From an uncultured Sutterella sp. (GTDB taxonomy: Bacteria; Pseudomonadota; Gammaproteobacteria; Burkholderiales; Burkholderiaceae_F), in the NCBI GenBank assembly GCA_902477615.1, contig CABSHY010000074.1, forward strand, positions 1 to 6,658: a stretch of 6,658 nucleotides of DNA, written 5' to 3'. The position numbers and the translations under genes are program-made. Positions 1-6,385 of the stretch are shown here, one piece after another; the stretch's first letter is position 1, and every line of letters starts with the position of its first letter. A model generated the notes under the pieces. It worked only from the letters and a program-made list of their open reading frames with translations. It did not search any database and was not told the origin of the DNA.

Positions 1-220
1 ACCCGATGCTGTTGACGCTGACTACCGCACGCTTTTGAATCCTGAAAGTAAGGAAGTCGTGACGGGTTACATTGAACCGGCAATGGCTCAAGCCAAGCCT
101 GATGAAAAGTTCCAATTGGAACGCACGGGTTACTTCGTGGCCGATCGTGAAGATCACAAGCCTGAAACACCCATCTTTAACCTCGCTGTCGGTTTGAAGG
201 ACACGCAAGGTAAGAAATAA
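1..220 (+). CDS. glnS: Glutaminyl-tRNA synthetase, C-terminal end (partial)
   Basis: Cytoplasmic class I aminoacyl-tRNA synthetase that charges tRNA-Gln with glutamine. Only the last 72 residues are present; the reading frame is open from base 2 back through the window edge, and the stop is TAA at 218-220. The fragment belongs to the C-terminal anticodon-binding beta-barrel domain. From memory it aligns with the end of the E. coli enzyme: a 'LLNPES' segment, then 'FQLERTGYFVADRED' and 'PIFNLAVGLKDT', matching E. coli 'LINPES', 'FQFEREGYFCLD' and 'PVFNRTVGLRDT'. The catalytic HIGH and KMSKS motifs lie upstream, outside the window. The gene is closed by its own terminator, so it is not expected to be cotranscribed with the following autotransporter gene. 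Identity is confident; the start cannot be seen. Confidence 0.95.
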   Translation, partial: PDAVDADYRTLLNPESKEVVTGYIEPAMAQAKPDEKFQLERTGYFVADREDHKPETPIFNLAVGLKDTQGKK

Positions 221-244
221 AGTTCACTAGTTTGAACGCTTGAT

Positions 245-280
245 AAAAGGGACGAGTTTTCGGATTCGTCCCTTTTGTTT
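245..280 (+). terminator. Rho-independent terminator of glnS
   Basis: An 11-bp perfect stem (245-255 with 266-276, core GGGACGA/TCGTCCC) is extended by G.U, U-A and U.G pairs to a TTCG tetraloop at 259-262. The T-rich 3' arm runs into TTTTGTTTTG. The wobble pairs form only in + strand RNA, which supports termination of glnS. The hairpin begins 24 bases after the glnS stop. Confidence 0.92.
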
Positions 281-309
281 TGTCGCAAAATTGATACTTG
301 TTTTTGCAT

Positions 310-338
310 AAGTAACTGAATGTATTGACAAGTAATTG
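310..338 (+). repeat. Pair of 9-bp direct repeats, possible operator half-sites
   Basis: AAGTAACTG at 310-318 and AAGTAATTG at 330-338 differ at one base and are spaced exactly 20 bases start to start, about two helical turns. The second copy overlaps the last base of the -35 hexamer and enters the spacer. A reverse-oriented TACTTG at 295-300 mirrors CAAGTA at 329-334. The position fits a regulator-binding site, but repeats this short in AT-rich DNA could be chance. No regulator is identified. Confidence 0.3.
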
Positions 339-353
339 TTGGGGGGGCAAAAT
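325..353 (+). promoter_or_regulatory. Predicted sigma-70 promoter of the autotransporter gene, with poly-G spacer
   Basis: TTGACA at 325-330 is a perfect -35 hexamer. After exactly 17 bases comes CAAAAT at 348-353, which matches TATAAT at 4 of 6 positions. The last seven spacer bases (341-347) are all G and touch the -10 element. Transcription would begin near 360, leaving a 5' leader of about 65 bases. The -35 and spacing are read directly; the -10 choice is inference because it is weak. No better -10 was seen within 15-19 bases of the -35. Confidence 0.6.
341..347. repeat. Homopolymeric G7 tract
   Basis: Seven consecutive G stand in an otherwise AT-rich intergenic region, directly between the predicted -35 and -10 elements of the autotransporter promoter. 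Mononucleotide G/C tracts in this position are a known substrate for slipped-strand mispairing and promoter phase variation. Seven is at the low end of tract lengths known to be hypermutable. Confidence 0.9.
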
Positions 354-372
354 TTGATAGCAGTTATTGGTT

Positions 373-397
373 AGCCCATTCCTTTCTCTTTTGGGCT
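373..397 (+). promoter_or_regulatory. Small hairpin in the autotransporter 5' leader
   Basis: AGCCCA at 373-378 pairs with TGGGCT at 392-397 around a 13-base pyrimidine-rich loop; CTTTGTTT follows. It lies 14 bases upstream of the AGGAG ribosome binding site. A 6-bp stem is modest, so a role in mRNA stability or attenuation is only possible. Confidence 0.3.
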
Positions 398-425
398 CTT
401 TGTTTATCAATAGGAGTTCCCTAAA

Positions 426-3242
426 ATGATACGTCAAACAATCCTCTATTCCGCAATGATCTCTGCTCTCTTCGCAGTTTACTCAACATCATCATTTGCT
501 AGTGTGACAATTCTTGATGGCAATAAAGACATTAATGCTGACACAACAATTGATGAGTTTAACACCATCATTGAAAACAATAGTAATGAACGTTGGGTTG
601 GTATCGGAACATCAAAAAACTATGGCCCTATGGCCGTTAATATCACCGATGGAGTGACCTTGTCAGTCATCGGGAATCAATCTGGAGAGTATCGTTTTTA
701 CGGGGTTGCTGCACAAAAAGGAAGTACATTAACTATCAACGGTAATTCCGAGTTTATATTGGCTAATACTGGTAATGATACTCGAGGGATTCGTGCAAAC
801 GGTGGAGATGTTGCATTAAATGGAAATGCCACTGTTACTGCAACAAGCACATCAAATGCCTATGGTGTGGATGCTTGGGATGGTGGCTCTGTTGTATTTA
901 ATGGAACTAGCAATATTACGACAAAAACAAATACCGCTGAAGCCTATGGTGCGTACGCGGATGGTGGTAGTTCTCTCGTTTTTAATGGTGACGCAACAAT
1001 TACCGTTGAAGGTACGTATGTTGAAGGGGTGAGATCAACTCAAGGGGATATAACTTTTAAAAAAAATACTCTTATCGATCTTACAAGCAGTGGCGATATG
1101 GTAGGAATTAATGCTCAAAGCGATCCTGGTGTACAGCACGGTACGATTATCAGTTTTAATGGTAATAAAACCACTATTAAGACGAAAGCTGAAGGAAATT
1201 TATGGGCGGTTAGCCCTTCTGGTGGTTCTGAAACAGAAATTTTATTCTCTGGAAACGAAATATCTGTTATCGCAGAATCAGTAACCATGAATGCTTACGG
1301 TTTACAAACGCAGTACGGAAGCAGTTTAAATATAGCGAATCCGAAAGCTCAGATCGATGTAACAGTATCTGCACCTAAGGGAGTTGCCGTCGGTGTTAAT
1401 AACACAACTTACGGAGGGGATGGCACCGTTCAGTTTGGAGAGATTAATGTTAATGGGAATATTGATATTCAGGCAGAAGGGAGTGTCGCATATGGTGTAT
1501 TAAACAATGTCGATAGCACGGCCTTTGTAGACATCAGCAAAGAAAATGAAGGTATCCATTTTTCTGGAAACACGACTATTAATGTAAAATCGACAGATGC
1601 TAATGGTTCTGCAGTTGGCGTCTATTCTGATAACACTGATAATGGTAATGGCGTAGTTCCTGAATCGAATGTTTCTTTTAATCAATTAGTCGTTAATGCT
1701 GAAGGTACAAATGGAGCATTAGCAGTTGGCATACACGGAACTGCTAATGGCAGTATTCAAATTAATGGCAATAGTACGGTTGTCGCCACTGGCGATAACG
1801 CTATTGGTCTAGTCTTAGAAAACTCAGCTTTAGAAACATCTTCAAGCGTATCCATTACAGGCGATACATTGGGGATTTCTATGTCTGATGGCGCAGAGTT
1901 AAACGCAAATAATGGTAGCCATATTACTACTAATACGATCAATAGTACGGGCACGAGTAACTTGGCTGAGAATACAGTTTTGACGGTCACTGGGGGAACG
2001 GACACGTCTTCCTCATTGGGTACCGTAAACGCCAATAGTGCTTCCATCGAATTAGGCTCTGGCTCATATGACATCAGCACCTTAACTGGTGACAAGAATT
2101 CACTCGTTTTAACAGATTTGTCGAACACTGAAACCGTAGCCATTCAAACAAAATCTGGTCGTTTAGCAATGAGAGCCACTGGTGCATCCAATGACCAATA
2201 TGACAACGCTCAGGCCGCTGCTAACGCATTATCTAAGGTTGTAGAAATTGAAACTGACAACACTGCCGAAGGTAACACTCTCGCTGTAGAAGAAGGTGCT
2301 GTCAACAACGGCTTAACGGCTAAGGTTGACGCCAACGGTAACTTGTCCGAAGTCGCAGAAACAAAGAACACCAAGCTTGATGCCTTGGGTTCTGTCAGTG
2401 CACTTTCTGCCATGACGCTTCGTCATGAAATGAATAGCCTCAGTAAGCGCATGGGCGAACTCCGTGACGCTCCCGCCGGTGTCGGTACGTGGGCTCGCTA
2501 CTACGGCTCAGAAATGGAATACGGTGCTCAAAACTTAACGAGCAAGAACAACACGATCCAAATCGGTTCCGACTACACGATTGGTGATTGGAAGGTGGGT
2601 GTTGCAGCGAACTACACCGATGGCGAAAGCTCCTACGACAATGGTAGTGCTGACAACAAGAACTACGGTTTTGCTGTCTACGGTACGTGGTTCGTTCCGT
2701 GCGGTGCTTACGTTGATTTGATCGCTAAGTACTCTCGCATGGACAACGACTTTGCATTAAACGGCATGAACGGTTCTTATGAAAACAATGCCTTTAACGT
2801 GAGTGCAGAAACGGGTTACCGCTTCGAATTCATGGATGGTGGCTTGTTCGTTGAACCGCAAGTGGGTGTGAGCTACGGCCGTATCATGGGTGACGATTTC
2901 ACCGCACAAAACGGTGTCCGAGTTGAACAAGACGACTACGACTCATTGATCGGTCGTGTGGGCGTTCGTACGGGCTTTAAGTTCCCGAAGGACAAGGGCT
3001 TGATCTACGCTCGAGTCTCCGGTCTTTATGACTTCCAAGGTGAAATGAACGCCACGGCAACGTCAGGTAGCGCCCGTAATACCATCGAAGAAGACTTGGG
3101 CGGTGCTTGGCTTGAACTCGGCGTCGGCGCTAACTTCAACTGGACGGATAACACCTATTCGTACATTGACGTTGAACGCACCAACGGCGGTGATGTGAAG
3201 GAAAACTATCGCTTTAACGTCGGTATCCGTCACACGTTCTAA
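426..3242 (+). CDS. Type Va autotransporter with beta-helical passenger and pertactin-like barrel (adhesin-like)
   Basis: A 938-residue surface protein predicted to pass the inner membrane by Sec and to place its passenger outside through its own C-terminal barrel. AGGAG at 412-416 lies 9 bases before the ATG. Residues 1-25 form a signal peptide with a likely cut after S-F-A25. Residues 90-492 are degenerate rung repeats with a recurring aromatic/aliphatic-N-G-N motif, as in right-handed beta-helices. A helical linker (about 645-680, 'RHEMNSLSKRMGELR', pertactin-like) leads into the barrel from about W689 to the terminal phenylalanine ('RHTF'). The passenger has no cysteine and no visible serine-protease motif, which argues for an adhesin-like rather than proteolytic role; the ligand is unknown. 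The only cysteine is C759, in the barrel. Codon use shifts from AAT/AAA in the passenger to AAC/AAG in the barrel. Its promoter carries a G7 tract, so expression may be phase-variable. Confidence 0.93.
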   Translation: MIRQTILYSAMISALFAVYSTSSFASVTILDGNKDINADTTIDEFNTIIENNSNERWVGIGTSKNYGPMAVNITDGVTLSVIGNQSGEYRFYGVAAQKGSTLTINGNSEFILANTGNDTRGIRANGGDVALNGNATVTATSTSNAYGVDAWDGGSVVFNGTSNITTKTNTAEAYGAYADGGSSLVFNGDATITVEGTYVEGVRSTQGDITFKKNTLIDLTSSGDMVGINAQSDPGVQHGTIISFNGNKTTIKTKAEGNLWAVSPSGGSETEILFSGNEISVIAESVTMNAYGLQTQYGSSLNIANPKAQIDVTVSAPKGVAVGVNNTTYGGDGTVQFGEINVNGNIDIQAEGSVAYGVLNNVDSTAFVDISKENEGIHFSGNTTINVKSTDANGSAVGVYSDNTDNGNGVVPESNVSFNQLVVNAEGTNGALAVGIHGTANGSIQINGNSTVVATGDNAIGLVLENSALETSSSVSITGDTLGISMSDGAELNANNGSHITTNTINSTGTSNLAENTVLTVTGGTDTSSSLGTVNANSASIELGSGSYDISTLTGDKNSLVLTDLSNTETVAIQTKSGRLAMRATGASNDQYDNAQAAANALSKVVEIETDNTAEGNTLAVEEGAVNNGLTAKVDANGNLSEVAETKNTKLDALGSVSALSAMTLRHEMNSLSKRMGELRDAPAGVGTWARYYGSEMEYGAQNLTSKNNTIQIGSDYTIGDWKVGVAANYTDGESSYDNGSADNKNYGFAVYGTWFVPCGAYVDLIAKYSRMDNDFALNGMNGSYENNAFNVSAETGYRFEFMDGGLFVEPQVGVSYGRIMGDDFTAQNGVRVEQDDYDSLIGRVGVRTGFKFPKDKGLIYARVSGLYDFQGEMNATATSGSARNTIEEDLGGAWLELGVGANFNWTDNTYSYIDVERTNGGDVKENYRFNVGIRHTF
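693..1901 (+). repeat. About 13 degenerate passenger repeats (beta-helix rungs)
   Basis: Residues 90-492 can be laid out by eye as about 13 units of 25-41 residues. A typical unit is 'AYGV', a variable turn rich in G and D, a strand ending in 'FNGN' or 'INGN', then a short T/V/I-rich strand. Examples start near residues RFYGV, RGIRA, AYGVDA, AYGAYA, AYGLQT, AYGVLN, AVGVYS and AVGIHG. At DNA level TTTAATGG recurs exactly at 897, 981 and 1155, in the same frame. The register is my own alignment; some units are poor. Confidence 0.7.
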
Positions 3243-3263
3243 TCGTCTGACTTTTAGCTAGAC

Positions 3264-3301
3264 AAATGGCAGAGTTTCTCACGAAGCTCTGCCATTTTTA
3301 T
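3264..3301 (+). terminator. Rho-independent terminator of the autotransporter gene
   Basis: AAATGGCAGAG (3264-3274) pairs perfectly with CTCTGCCATTT (3287-3297). The stem extends through U.G, U-A, U-A and C-G pairs to a TCAC loop at 3279-3282, and a T run follows to 3299. The wobble pair and the T tract both favour the + strand. It sits 22 bases after the autotransporter stop, between two convergent genes. On the - strand the hairpin lacks a good U tail, so sbcB may be terminated only partly here. Confidence 0.9.
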
Positions 3302-3321
3302 TTGAAGAATTAGATTATTGA

Positions 3322-4794
3322 CTATTCCAACGAATCACTGATTCTCTCGGCCCAATCGTACAGAGCACCGAACAAGTTTTCCGTTTCTTCATCCACGTCT
3401 TCACCCAAACTTTCCGCGAGTTTTTCAATCTCTTGGGCAAAGTCATCTAATGTGCGCGCAACACCCACGCCATGGATTAAACGCTCAACACGCAACTCTT
3501 GCCAACGGGCTTGCTCCTCTTCATTCAAAGTTTCGGGCCAATTGCGAGCACGGAATCTAAAGAGCAATTCTTCAAAGCGGGCATCATCAAAATGAATGCG
3601 ACCGGCCTCAACCAAATGAGCTAAAGCTTGAGGCGTTTGTTGATGGACAAACTCCATTTGCGAGCGGTCGTTGTTACTCGTAAAGCCCCCGGCGTAAAGA
3701 CCGGAGTCCACATCCACGGGTTCATCACTCCCCGCTTCTCGCTCCAACACTTCTGACCACAAACCACTGATTTCATCAATGTGTTCGACTAAGAAAGCGG
3801 CGTTTTCATGGGCCTTATTCTTATCAAGATTAAATAAAGCAGCACGGTTGTCTGTCAAAACGCCCAAATGCTCCACCAAGAAGGGGGCTTGATTAATCTT
3901 GCAAGAGAAAATCGGCAAACGCGTTTGACCTTCGGGCAAGTCGCTTTGACGAACAAACAAACGAGCCTTCACCTCTTGGGCCGTTAAACGCAAAAGTTCA
4001 CGGGGATCTTCCATCAAGTCCCACATCAAAATCGCATTCGGATTCTTGGGATCTTGACCGATCGGCAATACAAGGCGCATATAGCCGTGCTCACGACCAT
4101 GGATGGATGAAACCCATAAAAGAACCTTACGGCTATTGACCATGTCCTTGAGCTTATTTTTAGCGCGATAAGCTAAAGCGTATTGCCAGAGTTTGGGTTG
4201 CTTTTCTCGAATAAGGCGAGCCACATCAATCGTGGCTTGTACGTCACTTAAAGCATCGTGCGCATGTTCGTGCGTAAGGCCATTGGCCGCTGTTAAATGT
4301 TCAAGTCTAAAGGTTGGTCGCTTACCGCCATCGGGCGTGTCCACCTCAGGCCAATTGATGCCTTCGGGACGCAAAGCCCAAGTCGCCACGACCAAGGGGA
4401 AAAGGTCAAAGCGGGAACATCCGTCTTTCCACTCACGGGCGTACGGATCGTACAAATTGCGCCAGAACATGTGGCGAGAGACTTCATCGTCAAAGCCCAT
4501 GTTGTTGTAGCCGACGCTGATCGTATCGGGCTCACTCATTTCTTTGAGAATGCGTTTTGAAAATTCTGCTTCCACCATCCCCTTTTCTTCACACTCTTGG
4601 GGCAAGATGTGCGTGATCATGATGCTCTCAGGCGCTGGCAACGCATCCATTGCGGGCTTGCAGTACCAACACATGGATTCACCCACATTGTTGAGATTTT
4701 CATCGGTGCGGATCGCAGCAAACTGTGCCGGACGATCCTTACTGGGACTCAAACCAAAAGTTTCATAATCGTGCCAAAGAAATGTCGTAGCCAT
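3322..4794 (-). CDS. sbcB: Exodeoxyribonuclease I
   Basis: Cytoplasmic 3'-5' exonuclease on single-stranded DNA, acting in recombination and mismatch repair; in E. coli it binds the SSB tail. At 490 residues it is slightly longer than the 475-residue E. coli enzyme and aligns along its whole length from memory. The N-terminal DEDDh exonuclease domain (about 1-195) has all catalytic residues: D9 and E11 in 'HDYETFG', D102 in 'GYNNMGFDDEV', and H179 and D184 in 'HAHDALSDV'. 'DRPAQFAAIRTD' and 'LRPEGINWPE' are also family signatures. An SH3-like middle domain and helical C-terminal domain follow ('FRARNWPETLNEEEQARW' matches E. coli 'YRARNFPGTLDYAEQQRW'). ATG at 4794 is chosen because GGAAAG lies 7 bases upstream; an in-frame TTG at 4809 would add five residues not needed by the family. 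Transcribed convergently with the autotransporter and separated from dcuC by a terminator, so probably its own unit. Confidence 0.97.
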   Translation of the reverse strand: MATTFLWHDYETFGLSPSKDRPAQFAAIRTDENLNNVGESMCWYCKPAMDALPAPESIMITHILPQECEEKGMVEAEFSKRILKEMSEPDTISVGYNNMGFDDEVSRHMFWRNLYDPYAREWKDGCSRFDLFPLVVATWALRPEGINWPEVDTPDGGKRPTFRLEHLTAANGLTHEHAHDALSDVQATIDVARLIREKQPKLWQYALAYRAKNKLKDMVNSRKVLLWVSSIHGREHGYMRLVLPIGQDPKNPNAILMWDLMEDPRELLRLTAQEVKARLFVRQSDLPEGQTRLPIFSCKINQAPFLVEHLGVLTDNRAALFNLDKNKAHENAAFLVEHIDEISGLWSEVLEREAGSDEPVDVDSGLYAGGFTSNNDRSQMEFVHQQTPQALAHLVEAGRIHFDDARFEELLFRFRARNWPETLNEEEQARWQELRVERLIHGVGVARTLDDFAQEIEKLAESLGEDVDEETENLFGALYDWAERISDSLE

Positions 4795-4801
4795 GGTAAT
4801 T

Positions 4802-4807
4802 CTTTCC
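4802..4807 (-). promoter_or_regulatory. Ribosome binding site that sets the sbcB start
   Basis: On the - strand GGAAAG is followed after 7 bases by the ATG at 4794. The site overlaps codons 1-3 of the longer TTG-initiated reading at 4809, which has no good Shine-Dalgarno of its own. This favours the ATG. Confidence 0.7.
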
Positions 4808-4822
4808 AAAAAAGTATGCTTG

Positions 4823-4851
4823 ATTATAACGTTTGCAGGTTAAAAACTTTG
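4823..4851 (-). promoter_or_regulatory. Candidate sbcB promoter
   Basis: A perfect TATAAT on the - strand occupies 4828-4823, about 30 bases before the sbcB ATG. At 17-base spacing the -35 position (4851-4846) reads CAAAGT, a poor match. The -10 is convincing; the -35 is weak, which fits the low expression expected of a repair nuclease, or the -10 may be fortuitous in AT-rich DNA. Confidence 0.5.
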
Positions 4852-4866
4852 TTTCTTTTATCGATG

Positions 4867-4898
4867 AAAAAGGCCCCAAGCAAAAAGCTCAGAGCCTT
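4867..4898 (-). terminator. Rho-independent terminator downstream of dcuC
   Basis: In - strand RNA a 12-bp stem forms between 4898-4887 (AAGGCUCUGAGC) and 4881-4870 (GCUUGGGGCCUU) around a UUUUU loop, then UUU follows. Three of the pairs are G.U wobbles; in + strand RNA they would be A.C mismatches, so the hairpin is specific to the - strand. It ends the dcuC transcript before the sbcB promoter. Confidence 0.88.
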
Positions 4899-4909
4899 AT
4901 CGTTTGTGA

Positions 4910-4932
4910 TTTTTCAGTCAGTGCCTGAAAAA
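4910..4932. repeat. Perfect inverted repeat beyond the dcuC stop
   Basis: TTTTTCAG (4910-4917) and CTGAAAAA (4925-4932) flank a 7-base spacer TCAGTGC. It lies 12 bases after the dcuC stop codon and before the main terminator. The stem is mostly A-T. It may help protect the 3' end or act as a weak extra terminator. Confidence 0.45.
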
Positions 4933-4944
4933 CCGTTTCCGATC

Positions 4945-6321
4945 TTACAAGAAGATGTTGGAAGCCACGACGTTAACGATCATACCGATCACCATCACCG
5001 GCATCGTACGACGGATCAATTCAATCGGCGTCAAACCGGCAATGCCAGACACAGCGATAATGACACCGGAAATCGGACTCATCGGACGGGCTAAACTGGC
5101 AGCCAACTGCACCGGCACTACCAAGGCCATCGTGTTGTATCCCACACTAGCTGCGGCTTCAGGCAATAAGGGTGAAAAAGCAAAGAAAGCCGAGTTACCC
5201 GAACCCGTCACAATCGTTGCCACGACCATAATGCCCATCATCACGAAAAGCATGAAGAAAAGACCCAAGCCTTGTTGAGAAGCGGCCATTTGAATAAGTG
5301 TAGAGATACCGCCCACCTTCGTTAAACCTAAGGCAAACAATTCAGCACACACAACCAAGGTTACCGTAGAGGTAAAGACCTTACCCATGCCTTCAAAGAA
5401 CGATTGCGTATCGGCACAGCATTGCTTAAAGGTGCGACGCGTGATGAGATCAACCACAAAGGCAATTAAGATGGAGACAACAATAGCAGTCACCAAACTT
5501 AACTTAATACCGGCATAGACCATTGGGGAGAAGATGATCAAAAGAAATAGCGGAAGAATCGGCAAAATCGCATAGTGGGCGGGGCCAGCATCTGCAAAAG
5601 CGTCTTCGGCGTTAGCATTCAAACCCTCAACCTTATCTTCAATACCCTTGGCGGCTTCACGACGGTCAAACCAATGTTGAATCACAGAGTGCCCCACAGC
5701 GACAGCAATCATCACGCTGATGGCCACCGGAATTTGCCCCGTCACGAAGTAAGTCACCACGTCCGTACCCAACAAGTCAGCGGCACGCATTGCGTTAGAA
5801 GAACTCGGACCCAAGTCAAGACAGCAGGTCGAACCAATCACGGCCGCAGCGGCTGCACGACGAACGCCCAAAGAGACCAACAACGGATAGATGGAAGCCA
5901 TCAACAAAAGGCCCAAACCCACGGCAGAGTTAATGAACAAAGCCATGCATTGACCAACGAAATACGTCAAACCCAACAAAATGTAGGGAGAGCGAATGGC
6001 AGAAAGCGGACGAATACAAAGTTTCACCAAAGACTTCGAAGCACCGATTTTATTCATGTAGTACGAGAAACCGGCAATAGCCATAATGTTAAGACCCAAG
6101 CCACCCAAGCGACCCTTCATAAGGTCGGTAAATGCTTGAACAAGGTCAAAGCCCCAAAAGTGAGTTGATGTCTTAGCTGAAACCGGATCGGTGCCCATCA
6201 TCCAGCCGATGAACAACAACACCAAACCCAAAAGCATCAAAACAAAAGGCGGATAGTAGTTTTTAATCACAAAGTACGCAATCAGCACCACAGCCAATAG
6301 CGTAATAATGACACCAAACAT
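4945..6321 (-). CDS. dcuC: DcuC-family anaerobic C4-dicarboxylate transporter
   Basis: Inner-membrane carrier; E. coli DcuC works mainly as a succinate exporter during fermentation and can exchange fumarate or malate. The 458-residue product (E. coli about 460) is hydrophobic throughout, with roughly 11-12 membrane segments in two halves around a hydrophilic loop at about 215-248. It aligns with E. coli DcuC from memory: 'SPYILLGLTYFVGQCMALFI' (111-130), 'SAVGLGLLLMASIYPLLV' (132-149), the glycine/serine-rich 'GPSSSNAM' (171-178), 'TGSGNSAFFAF' (372-382) and 'ARPMSPISGVIIAVSGIAG' (411-429). E. coli has 'SSATGLGVLLMA', 'TGSGNAPFYAF' and 'GRTLSPVSGVVVAVAGMA' at these places. TAGGAG (6334-6329) lies 7 bases before the ATG. 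A co-directional DMT transporter gene ends 64 bases upstream with no terminator between, so the two may be cotranscribed; a strong terminator follows dcuC. The family is secure; direction and exact substrate are inferred. Confidence 0.93.
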   Translation of the reverse strand: MFGVIITLLAVVLIAYFVIKNYYPPFVLMLLGLVLLFIGWMMGTDPVSAKTSTHFWGFDLVQAFTDLMKGRLGGLGLNIMAIAGFSYYMNKIGASKSLVKLCIRPLSAIRSPYILLGLTYFVGQCMALFINSAVGLGLLLMASIYPLLVSLGVRRAAAAAVIGSTCCLDLGPSSSNAMRAADLLGTDVVTYFVTGQIPVAISVMIAVAVGHSVIQHWFDRREAAKGIEDKVEGLNANAEDAFADAGPAHYAILPILPLFLLIIFSPMVYAGIKLSLVTAIVVSILIAFVVDLITRRTFKQCCADTQSFFEGMGKVFTSTVTLVVCAELFALGLTKVGGISTLIQMAASQQGLGLFFMLFVMMGIMVVATIVTGSGNSAFFAFSPLLPEAAASVGYNTMALVVPVQLAASLARPMSPISGVIIAVSGIAGLTPIELIRRTMPVMVIGMIVNVVASNIFL

Positions 6322-6385
6322 AATGCAACTCCTAGAAACAAAAGAGAAATATGAGAAAGTTATTTTTTGATTCTACTGCGACTAA

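Noticed and set aside
1757..2143. 128-codon - strand frame inside the autotransporter gene
   Set aside because: It is antisense to the repeat-rich passenger coding frame and has no family features or context of its own.
3264..3297. Intergenic hairpin as a fully bidirectional terminator for sbcB too
   Set aside because: On the - strand the stem is followed by GTCTAGC rather than a U tract, and the wobble pair becomes a mismatch, so only + strand termination is supported.
4795..4809. TTG at 4809 as an upstream sbcB start
   Set aside because: It would overlap the GGAAAG ribosome binding site that serves the ATG at 4794, and the five extra residues are not required by the family.
4597..5094. 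165-codon + strand frame across the sbcB-dcuC gap
   Set aside because: It overlaps two secure genes antisense and runs through the dcuC terminator; the product has no family features.
5575..6168. 197-codon open frame on the + strand, antisense to dcuC
   Set aside because: Its H/R/Q/T-rich product is the mirror of hydrophobic codons on the other strand; it has no recognisable domain, and dcuC accounts fully for the region.
6367..6371. TTGAT as an FNR half-site upstream of dcuC
   Set aside because: FNR control would be expected for dcuC, but the partner half (ATCAA after four bases) is absent here.
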